Origin: Neospora caninum Liverpool
Taxonomy: Eukaryota; Apicomplexa; Conoidasida; Eucoccidiorida; Sarcocystidae
Assembly (NCBI RefSeq): GCF_000208865.1
Contig: NC_018393.1
Span: 1,178,001 to 1,242,000 of the forward strand
DNA: 64,000 nt
Direction of reading: 5' to 3'
The position numbers and the translations under genes were made by a program. Shown piece by piece: positions 24,915 through 36,500 of the stretch. Numbering within the stretch: the first letter of the stretch is position 1; each line of letters starts with the position of its first letter. The notes beneath the pieces were generated by a model. The model was not told the DNA's origin. It saw nothing but the letters and a program-made list of their open reading frames with translations, and made no database searches.

Positions 24915-27500
24915 TGTGGAATGAGAAAAGAATATGCACAGCTACGGCTGCGGAAGAGGGGAGATAACCGGAATGACGATTTGCATGGGGAAGGTGGGTG
25001 AGAGGCTCGAAGTTGCTGTACACCGGTTTAGCCCTTAATTTTCTGGGACGTCCGGGAGTGAATGTGGCAGCTAAACGATGGCAGCAGTGACCCGCCTTTA
25101 CCCATCGCTTTGCCTCTTCCCTTGACATTTCACATGGCCGTACCCTAACACTACTCATTCTAACTGTCAACGACCGTTTAATACGGCTAGTTATAGGATC
25201 AGGTAAACTACAAGCAAGCAAGCCTAGGAGGGTGTAGCAAGGAACGTTGGGTGCGAATCGTCCCAACAAGGTGTTGCTTGCCGAACTGGAGAAATATGCA
25301 CTGGGAACATTTTGTTGGGGGAGGATGCTCCTCGAGTCCCGGCTGTCGCTGTGCTTGCCAGAGAATCAGGTTCCAGCCACAGCTTTGGGAATATTGAATT
25401 TTCGGAGGCAGTCCAATAAAATTGGATAGGACACAGACACGTGCCCGATTCTTCAGCTTCCTTCTCTGCCATCCACGAGATGGCCGGAAGGGTTACTTGC
25501 GAGTCTCCTCTGGAAGCACCTTATTTCGTCTCTCCACAGAAAGGGTATTCTCTAGTGAGTTTCCCAGTCATCGTTTTTTCTCCGCACACCGCTAATCGTA
25601 TGTGAGGCGGTCGCTTATGTTCAGTCCCTGTCGCAGGACACACCCCCAACAGCTGTTGGACACAAATAGCAGTGCGCAAATCAATTGGAAGCCAACCATT
25701 CACTAACGTTCATCTAATGGCAACGCTTGCAGTTAAGACAGGCGACTTATGAAGCGTTGGCTCCTCGACAGCTTATTTAAGGAGCCTCCTGTGCCAGAGC
25801 GCCCCCACAGGTGCAACGCACTTTTCGGAGTGCGCCGCGGCGAGCAGTGGCGCTGGTGGAGTCTGCGCTGCTGCAGGCTGCTTCCACGAAGTCTCCAAAG
25901 TGTTCACTTTCGTTGCGTCAAAGACAGTGTTAGGCCTCGATTCACTACGGACAGGAGCGAACGCATGTAAAACGCGATTAGACAAACTCGCCGTGCAACT
26001 CAAGTTTCACTTTACAGTAGTGGCAGCTGGCCAAAGGCGACTCGTGCGCACTTGAGAGTCAAACCAGCGGTTGCGCAAGCGGCGAATTGTGCAGACTGAA
26101 GCCCGCCAGTCTGCTGTTAGTGAGCTGTTGCCACCCCCGTTTGTTCTTGCCCATTAGAACACGGACACTGTTACGGCTTATCATGGGAAAGGGGAGACGT
26201 CCAGGCTTGTCAGTGTTCCAAGGAATCTTCCGGTTTGCTGGATCACGCCGTGGCTTTTGGGGAAAACACCAATGGAAAACGACTAGGGAAATTTACAGAC
26301 TGCATGAACGAGTTGATTTCGTAGATGATGTCAAAGCGATACAGCTCCGCAGAACATCAACGAAGCGATCCACTGAGCCACCTTTGGCTGGGCGACCTCG
26401 TCAATGGAATGCGTGTTGTTGCCGTCTCAAGTGGAAAAAACTGTGACCTAGCAACAAGATCACGAGAATTTACCATGCAGCAAAGCAACCTTGGCACGCT
26501 CCGGAAACGTCGCCCTCAGAGTGCGGATAGAGGAAGGAGGTTTCTCAGGGTCAATCTAGTGGTCGCATCGGTACACATTGCTGTGGTCTCGTATTGTAGG
26601 ACTGCACGACAGTGTCCTTCCAGACAACCTACACAAACGTTAGGCATCTAGGTCACATTTCCAGTATCATGCTCTTTCGTCCTCATTACGCAGTATCTCC
26701 GCTTCGCCCTCAATGGTTAATTACTCGCTAGTTTAGCCTGATCATCTGCAAATGCACACCTAATGCTAGGAACTGCTGCCTCCGACCGTCCCTGTTTCAT
26801 GGGTGGTGTGCCATTCTTCGGCTTGTCAAACTACGAATGAGCGGCTCATGCATTTGTGTTCTGCTATGCGGTCTGGTGGTTCATGTGGCTACCGGGTCAC
26901 ACGGAAACTCTTTCACACAACCGGGAAACGAGGTCTGTGATTGGGATCTGGGGTAGGGCGAAATGCCAGGTAGAATGTAGGAGCAAATGTTGCGCAAGCC
27001 AAATGGAGACTAGAACTTTGATCGGGGCCACCCACGCAGCTACCCCGCTTAAGGGGGTGGGACGCTGCTCAGCACTTGCTGGCTCCATTATGGCTCAAAA
27101 ACACGCAGGTGAGCAAGCAGTGGTTCACACGACTCATGCGGACTGACACTTGAGCTGCGGAACGACGTGTGAACAGGTGTGCCTACACAACGGTGAAATT
27201 TCTTCCTTTTTGTGCAAACAGCTCCGCTATGCTGTTGATACGCCTATCCGCAGAAGAGCAGAATAGCAGGTCAATACTCTGTGGGTGACACCGTAGCACG
27301 TGATCAGCCAACTGGTGGCCGTTGCCGAAACAACGAATATTTTGCATGGAGTTGTGCATTGTTTATGCGTTGAGAATCTGGGTATGAAATCGCCTTATAT
27401 GAAGCGGAGCTAGATTTAGTTCTTATGTCTCAATCCTCTGGTTGGAGAGACGAAGAACCTCTTTGAAACATGTAACAGTGCTGACACGCTGTATAGAGAA
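24915..27500. other. Divergent intergenic region TSR gene / PKS
   Basis: About 2.6 kb between two divergent genes, presumably both promoters and 5' leaders. No coding sequence, acyl-ligase domain or RNA gene is recognised, so a loading domain fused upstream of the PKS is not visible here. A WGAGACG copy in minus orientation lies at 25527-25533 (about 610 bp above the TSR gene ATG). Confidence 0.5.
27446..27452 (+). promoter_or_regulatory. WGAGACG-type element upstream of PKS
   Basis: AGAGACG, 48 bp upstream of the proposed PKS start codon, matches the WGAGACG motif reported for Toxoplasma promoters. A 7-mer with one degenerate base is expected by chance about once per 4 kb on both strands, so this is only suggestive. 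Confidence 0.25.
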
Positions 27501-30500
27501 ATGGACAGTTCAAAAACAATGGAAGCCGACCTCACTCAGACTTTAGTATCCTGTCTTGAGTGTGTAACTCAGTCAGACGGCGAGGATGCTGCCCATCCAA
27601 GCACTGACGCCGAGTACCTCTTCTCTGTTGTCCGTGCGGACGATGTTGCGTTCACAGAGTTTCTCACCCGTGTGTCGGCTCAGCTTGACGTGCCAATTGG
27701 GCCACTCGCGGCGAGGGCTCACGAGAGCTTTAGCGCATTCATCGTTCACGTCCGAGAAATTGCGAAGGAACAAACGGTCTGTGTCAAACCGTTTACGAAC
27801 TACATAACGCACGTGACGAACTGCTCATTCACTGAGGATGAAGGAACCTCCATTTCGGTTGTTGGCGTTGCCTGCCGGCTGCCAGGGAACGCAAACAACC
27901 CTCTCGATTTTTGGTCGGTTCTTGCGGAAGGGCAAGATGCCATTGTACCAATACCCTCAAAGCGATGGAACCTCAAAGAGTTTAGCGAGGGGTATAGCGA
28001 GCGAGGGACGATATATGTCAAGGAAGGAGGTTTCATCGACGGTATCGACGAGTTCGACAACGGATTTTTCAAGATTTCTTCTTCCGAGGTGATGTTAGCG
28101 ACGGAATCGCTTGCGTGTATACCCATACTGTTTGCTTCACATACGAACCAACTGATGGTAGACTCCGCTCCAGATGCTCGAGCAAGAAGTAGATGAGTTT
28201 CGGAGTAGCGTGCAGTTGTTCACACTGCCCCAGATCCAAAGAATTTGTAGTGATGTGTGGGACTTGCTACCAGCTCAGTTCATGGCTTCTGCTGCTTTGT
28301 GCTGCCACAGAGGCTCTGTATGCCGGAGCCATATTAGGGGACATCGGCAGTATTCACCATTTCGCATTTTGCTGCATTCAGGCAAGAAGGATGGACCCAC
28401 AGCAGCGGATGCTTCTTGAGCTGTCACACGAGGCCTTCGAGTCTGCCGGTCTACATGCTCAGACGGACAGCAACCACCAGTTTGGCGTGTTTGTTGGGTG
28501 CTCTTCTACTGAATGGTAAGAAAACTATTGTTTCTCCTGGAATGCCGGAAAGACGCTGTTGCACATCTGCGGCCCCGGACCAAATGTGCCAGTCTCCATA
28601 CTCGCATCCTGACCACGAATGTCTGGATTTCGTTAGTACGAATTCCATACTACAACGCAGACCTGTGGCAAACAGAAAGTGTGCTCGGAATACACTCTTA
28701 TCTACAGTGGGCGTTCTCGAAACCATGATAGCACAATAGAACGAAAGTAAAAAGTAAGCTCCACAAAGCTTCCACAGCACAGACGAACCCGTTGAGGAAA
28801 CAGACACTGGCAAAAACTGGATCACTAATGGCTGTCACGTATCGGCACGTTCCTGTGCTTGGTGTTCAGGACGATCTTGAAAACGAAACAAATGGAGAGG
28901 CTTTGTGCATTCCAAACGGCGAACACCCCACACGCTCTGCTAGCCAACCGGCTGTCGTACACATTCAATGCATGTGGTCCATCCCTAACTATCGATTCCG
29001 CAAGCTCTTCAGCATTGGTAGCTGTCTCAGTTGCAGCTTCTCACATGGAAATGGGACATTGTGATGCATGCCTTGTGGGCTCGTCCAGTTTGATGCTGGT
29101 ACCGGAAGCGACCGTTGCACTGTGTGCAGCCGGCATGCTCGCGTTAGACTCTCGTTGCAGGCCATTTGACGCAGCGGCCAATGGCTATGGACGGGGTGAG
29201 GGTGCAGTCGTATTTCTTTTAGAGCGCCGAAGATACCCACCTGATGGTCGCCCTAGACTGAAGTCTCTTGCGACGATCCGGGGCCACGGAACGAACCACA
29301 ATGGGCATAACGTCTCCGTGACGGCTCCTAGTGATGTTGCGCAAAAGAAGTTGGTTGACGGTGTGCTACGGGCCGCTAAAGTTGAACCACGACAAGTGGC
29401 GTATCTCGAGGCCCACGGAACAGGAACGAAACTGGGGGACACAATTGAATTTCGGGCAATAAAGTCGGTATTTTCCTCTTCACGTAGCATGGACAATCCC
29501 TTGCTCATTGGCTCTGGGAAGAGCAATGTAGGCCACCTAGAGGGTTGCGCAGGGGCGGTAGGTCTGCTCAAGGCTCTCTTAGTATTGTATTTTCGAGAAG
29601 TGCCTCCCACCCTTCATTTCAAAAAAGTCAGTCCCTTGATTGATGACGAAGGCTTCAACTACCGGATCCCGACTAAGAGAGTGACCCTCGAAAGTGACCG
29701 ACCAATATTTGCCTCTGTGAGCTCCTTCGGACTGGGTGGCTGCAACGCGCATGTTATCATTGAATCCGTCCCAAAGGAGAGGGAAATGGACGCACGGTCC
29801 CTTTCTCAGCGACACGATTGGAATCACGCAAGGTTTCCTGTTTTCGAATCCAGTGACGACGGCAACTCATTTGGTGGGTTAGCTTTGCGTCACGATGTGG
29901 ACCTTGGTAACAATACGTCTACGCATCCGCGCCGACGGAGTACCGCATCGTTGTTTGATAAGGGTACGTTCACTCCTGTGTCGGCAGGTCTCCGAAGATT
30001 TACCGCGTTTTCTTCAGGTTATGGAACTCCTCTTCTTCGAGCGCACCAGTACGGCACGACGGCGGAAACGAGGGAAGCCAGTGAAACTCCCGCAATAACG
30101 GAGACACAACCTGCGCGACGGGCTCTAGATGGCGATGGCGGAGTTTATGTGGAAAATGAATCAGTGACCGACAATCTCGAGCGTTCGTTCTCGTCAGAGA
30201 ACGACAACGCAAGTGTACCAAGCACCGCACGTAGCGAACTAAGTGAACATGACCACGTATCAAGCTATGTAGGTGTCGGTGTGGATGAAGAGTTTCTGCA
30301 GAGCGTGGTGCTCCAGACACTTCGGCAAGTTCTTAAGGAAGCTGCCCCTATCCGTAGCGATGTTTCACTAAAAACACTTGGCATAGATTCATTGGCCGCC
30401 GTCGAGTTTCGCGACTCGCTTCAAGAGTCTCTGGGAATTAATCTGCCCGCATCTCTGGTCTTTGATTTCCCTACTATTGACGATGTATGTGGGTTCCTTA

Positions 30501-33500
30501 CACAGAAACTTAACAGTGGACGCGGTGGTAACCGTCGAAATACACCAGGGATGCTGTTGCAACAAAACCAAAACACTGCCTCTGAGTCATGCGTGGCAGT
30601 TAGAGGAATGTCGTGTCGGTTTCCCGGAGCAGAAGGTGGCAAAATAGAGAGCTTCTGGGAAATGCTCCTGAGTTACTCGGATTGCATACAGGAAATACCA
30701 ACGAGCCGTTTCGATACATCTACTATTTTTGATAAGGACTATGACGCTAGGGATAAGATCTACGTCAATTCAGCAGGTATTTTGCGTACTGCCGACATGT
30801 TTGACAACATGTTCTTTAAGATAAGCGAAGCAGAAGTTCGCCATATTGACCCCCGCCAGCGTATTCTCTTGGAAGTTGCCTATGACGCGCTTGTTGACTC
30901 TCAAGTGCTGGGTTGCAAAGGGTTGGCCGCCCTTGGCAATGAAACAGTCGGAGTTGTGGTCGGCTGCAGTGGAAACGATTGGAACACGTTTCTTCAGCAT
31001 CATGATCTGTCCGCGTCAAGTTTTTCTGGTCCCGGTACTTCTCCTGCACTGCTCTCCAACAGAGTGTCTTACAGTCTAGCATTGAGGGGTCCAAGCCTCA
31101 CTATAGACACAGCGTGTTCTTCTTCCTTAGTCGCCATGGATATTGCTCGGCAATTGCTGAATGCATCGCAATGCAATTTAGCTCTCGTCGGCGGAGTCCA
31201 ACTGTTGTTAACGGCGGACACATTCACTCACTACTGCAGAGCAAGAATGTTGAGTCCTGATTGCCGTTGTAAAACGTTTGACGCATCAGCGAATGGCTAC
31301 GTCCGCTCTGAAGGATGTGGAGTCGTTGTGCTGGAGAATATGCACGACAGGCAAGTCTCCAAGGATACGACCTACGCGTGGCTCCTGGGTACAGCGAACA
31401 ACCATGTTGGAAGAAGCGCAAGCCTTACAGCGCCTAACGGCCCAGCTCAACAAGCCGTGATCCTAGCGGCCCTCCGGTCAGCGCAGTTGCCCTTAGACTC
31501 ACAAATATGTATGATTGAAACGCATGGCACAGGGACTGCACTTGGTGATCCCATCGAGATCGGGGCTCTCCAAGCAGTGTATGGGCAGGGGACAAGTGCT
31601 GACACACCTCTTGTTCTGGGAGCTCTCAAGTCGCGCATTGGTCACACAGAAGGGGCTGCAGGAATTGCTGGCTTCATCAAGCTTATCTGTTCACTTAGAC
31701 ACAGGATAGCCCCGCCAAATCTGCACCTCAAGCAATTCAACCCCCACATCGACATCTCGACGGCAGATTCCTCAAGGCCATTCCTGCTACCTACGAAGCC
31801 GTACCCCCTAGATACTCTGATGGTTGGACAGAAGAACGATCCACTTCTTGGAGCCGTAAGTTCATTTGGGTTTGGAGGTTCCAATGCGCATGCAATCGTA
31901 GAGGTCCCTCCCATCCAAGGCCCCGCAGGTCCGGAAATAGCCGAAGCCGGACTCAGACGTGCGCAGGCGGCTGCTGACGAGCCACACCAGCCAATGGTAT
32001 GGCTTTTCACAGGCCAGGGGTCTCAGTATGTGAACATGGCGAAGTCCATCTACGAGGCGGAGGATAGCTTCCGAGAGACAGTGGAAGAATGCTCCGCATA
32101 CCTAGCAGCAGAGAATCTGATGCCAGAAGGAGGCCCGTCGAGCCTGGAGGAGATAATCTATCCGAGGCAGGACGAAGATGCTGAGGAGGCAGAGCGTCTG
32201 CTGATGCAAACCCAGTACTCGCAAGTGGCCATTTTCGTTGTTGAGTTGGCGCTCACTCGGGTTTTGAAAGAAAGAGGCCTGCGTCCAGCAGCCGTTTTGG
32301 GTCACAGCCTTGGCGAATACGCCGCTGCAGTCACAGCAGGAGTATTTTCGTGGCGCGATGCGCTCCGAGTTGTCGCCGCCAGAGCACGCATAATGTCTGA
32401 ACAGGAGCCACAGGACGGTGTCATGGCCGCATGTCGGCTGTCGGCCGCTGAGGTCCAAGCGGCGTTAGATTCAGAACTGAAGGGCCTGACCTCTGTTGCT
32501 GTCGCTGCTGATAACGGCCCGCGAAGTGTTGTGGTGTCCGGTAGAAGGGCGGAAGTCGAACAAGTCCTATCATTCTTCAGTATGTCAGGAAAGGCTCGCT
32601 TCCTCAAGGTGTCGCACGCCTTCCACTCCCCGCTAATGGCAGGCGCTGTCGAGCCTGTCCGTCGCCTCTTTGAGGGCGTCGAGTTCTCGGAGCCGGCGAT
32701 TCCGTTTTCATCCACAGTTCTTGGCCGCCTTACTGTCGGCGGCGAGTTGGGAAATGCGCTCTACTGGGCCGAGCAGATCACAAAACCTGTCCGCTTTCGC
32801 GAGTCCTTGTCCATCGTGGCTTCAGTGTTTCGTTCCCCTGCTGTGCAGTTTGTTGAGGTTGGTCCGTGTGCGGTTCTGGTCAATCTGGGCAAAAAATGGT
32901 GCATGCCCTCAGGTTGTGAGCAGCATCGGTGGTGCTTGGCAGTGGACCAATGCCGCCCACTGGCTGGCCAGAGCAGTGTCTCCTGGCAAAGCGTCGGTGC
33001 TGCTGAGACAGGCTCAAAAACCGCAAGGCACACCTGGAATCACAGGTAGGTGCTTAAACTTCGTCGAGAGCAACGGAACTCTTTGAAGTGGAAGCCGTTT
33101 GGTGGGCACTCCGCAAGCTACTATCCCTGTTATTCCGGCGGGACATAAATGCGTTGGGATGAATTCCTACGTAAATGCATGCATCCATGCACGAACTCGT
33201 CTGCGTGTGTACACTTTGCGGTCTTTTTTTCCAGGCGCTTCCCGTGGAATCCAACTCCTCATCCTTTACTCGGTTTTCGAGAAGCCACCAAGCAAGAACA
33301 TGTTGACGAGCACCTCTATCAGAAAGCGGTGCCGCCTGCTCTCGCCGAAGTATTCGGTGATGACGGTAGCCTGCGGATTTCGACTCTGCCAGCGGCTGCC
33401 ATCCTTGATGCATTGATCGCCGCCGCCAAACTGGTTTCTCAAAGCGGCGCGTTAGGCGATGACGCCTCAAACGTCTCAGTCCAGCTGAAGAATTACCGAA

Positions 33501-36500
33501 CATATCGAGATATGATACTTCCACTACCCCAAGATTCTGACAACGCTGACGTTTGTTTGACCTTGTGCTTTCGGATAACGAACGAACACAGCCAGCAGGT
33601 GATAGCGGGCTTCGGACATTATGCTCCGATTCCTGCTTTGATAGGGAGTCCCGAGGAAAACTGGCTTCCAATAACGGAGGCAACGGTTATGCCAGATTCA
33701 AAAGCTAGAAGCGACCAATGCCTGCCTTTGCATGTCCTGCAACAGCGTTTTTCGAAAGCCGAAGAAATGGCCCAGCCGGAAGAGAATAATGCACGACACA
33801 CCGCTGAAGATTGGGAATTTCAGTCGAGATATAAATCGATACGAACTGTCCATAGAAGAGACAATGAGGCGCTTGTCCACCTTTCACGAACCAGGACCGT
33901 GGCAGAGGAAGGCTTCACTGTTTGTCCCGTCATCCTCACAGAGATGCTGTTTGTAGCGGGAACTATTGCAAAAGGGCAAGCGCCGTTCGAACGAGATTTA
34001 GAGTATGCTGTGAGTGGAGCTGAAATTGTTACCAGCTTTGGCATCTCTGAGGATGCGTCTGACAGTTTCTGGGGACATGTTCATGTCCTTCCAGTCAAGC
34101 CAGGCGACGCGAGGAGCCGATTCGCCAATGTGACGCTGTACACTGAAAAGGGGCAAGCCAGTATGCAACTGCAGTCAGTGCAGCTACATCCTACTGGACG
34201 AGTATCTGTGCAACGTGAGATTGACATGCAGAAGTCTTTTCTTCGGGCCTGTTACCAACGGATAGATGCTGTTCTTGACCCCGTGAACCAGGCCCGCCCA
34301 ACATGTGTTAGTAGCCGCCAATCTCTGACTCCCCAGACGAGCTATCCACACGACAAGCTTATTGCTCTCGTCACAGAAGCCTGTCGGCGTGTGATCGGTA
34401 CTGACGATGAGCCGGATTTCCATACGCCGCTACAAGAGCTCGGCCTCGACTCTCTAGGAGCCGTCGCCTTTCGTGATGCCCTTGAAGACACATTTCGCCT
34501 TAAACTTCCGGCCACCATTTTGTTCGACCACCCAGACCTGGACACTCTCAGTCAGTTTATTGCAAGGAAACTTGAAGACAGTGTCGAGGAAGCTGGCGTC
34601 AGTGGCATTTCAGTCCCAAACCACTGCGACTACCGGGACGGCGATGTGGCAGTGATTGGGATGGCTTGCCGCCTCCCAGGATCATCAAACTCTGTGTCCG
34701 AGTTTTGGGAGGCGCTTCGGACTTCAGTCGACTGCGTGGCCGAGATTCCTCCAACCAGGTTTGACATCGAGGAGTTCTTCGATTCGGACCAGAGTGCAAA
34801 GGGGAAAATGTACGTCCGGGAAGGTGGTTTCGTTGACGGAGCGACATTGTTCGATAACCGGTTTTTCGGTATCCCAGCAGCGGAAGCCCACGAAATGGAC
34901 CCGAGACAGAGGTTATCTATGGAAGTGGCCGCTGAAGCTTTCTGGGATGCCGGTATTGGACAAACTGATTCGGCTAGCCGTGACACCCTTGTCGCCGTTG
35001 GCAAAACGAATACAGATGCTGTGCGAATGGGCTATGGCCAGCTTTCTCCTTTCAGTTGCAGCGGTGCAAACAACTCTATTCTCTCAAACAGGATTTCGTA
35101 TTTCTTTGGACTGAAAGGACCGAGCATGACAATTGACGCTGCATGCGCTTCTTCCTTGATCGCAATAGTTGCGGGTTTCAATGAACTCACCAGAGGAGCA
35201 TGCAAAACAGCGCTGGTTATGGGAGTGAATCTGCTTTTGTCTCCCGAGTGCTATATCGAGATATGCAAGGCAACAATGCTCAGTCCAGACTGCAGGTGTA
35301 AGACGTTTGACGCAAAAGCGAACGGGTACGTAAGGAGCGAAGGGTGCTGCGGCATACTTTTGAAGAAGATGCCCAGAGACGCTACCACATCAGAAACACA
35401 CGACGTATACGCATGGCTCCGGAGTGCGACCACCAACCATGTTGGTCGAAGCGCTAGTCTGACGGCTCCCAACGGACCCGCGCAAACCACACTCATCCAA
35501 GATGCCATCCGATCCGCCCGACTGCAGCGAGTATCAGACATTGCCGTGCTGGAGACACACGGGACGGGAACGTCTCTCGGGGACCCCATCGAGATCGGGG
35601 CTCTCCAAGCAGTGTATGGGCAGGGGACAAGTGCTGACACACCTCTTGTTCTGGGAGCTCTCAAGTCGCGCATTGGTCACACAGAAGGGGCTGCAGGAAT
35701 TGCTGGCTTCATCAAGCTTATCTGTTCACTTAGACACAGGATAGCCCCGCCAAATCTGCACCTCAAGCAATTCAACCCCCACATCGACATCTCGACGGCA
35801 GATTCCTCAAGGCCATTCCTGCTACCTACGAAGCCGTACCCCCTAGATACTCTGATGGTTGGACAGAAGAACGATCCACTTCTTGGAGCCGTAAGTTCAT
35901 TTGGGTTTGGAGGTTCCAATGCGCATGCAATCGTAGAGGTCCCTCCCATCCAAGGCCCCGCAGGTCCGGAAATAGCCGAAGCCGGACTCAGACGTGCGCA
36001 GGCGGCTGCTGACGAGCCACACCAGCCAATGGTATGGCTTTTCACAGGCCAGGGGTCTCAGTATGTGAACATGGCGAAGTCCATCTACGAGGCGGAGGAT
36101 AGCTTCCGAGAGACAGTGGAAGAATGCTCCGCATACCTAGCAGCAGAGAATCTGATGCCAGAAGGAGGCCCGTCGAGCCTGGAGGAGATAATCTATCCGA
36201 GGCAGGACGAAGATGCTGAGGAGGCAGAGCGTCTGCTGATGCAAACCCAGTACTCGCAAGTGGCCATTTTCGTTGTTGAGTTGGCGCTCACTCGGGTTTT
36301 GAAAGAAAGAGGCCTGCGTCCAGCAGCCGTTTTGGGTCACAGCCTTGGCGAATACGCCGCTGCAGTCATAGCAGGAGTATTTTCGTGGCGCGATGCGCTC
36401 CGAGTTGTCGCCGCCAGAGCACGCATAATGTCTGAACAGGAGCCACAGGACGGTGTCATGGCCGCATGTCGGCTGTCGGCCGCTGAGGTCCAAGCGGCGT

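Noticed and set aside
31642..32010. Minus-strand open frame repeated identically at 35677, 41269, 46867 and 50916
   Set aside because: It is the antisense shadow of the five duplicated KS/AT blocks; its conservation follows from that of the coding strand.
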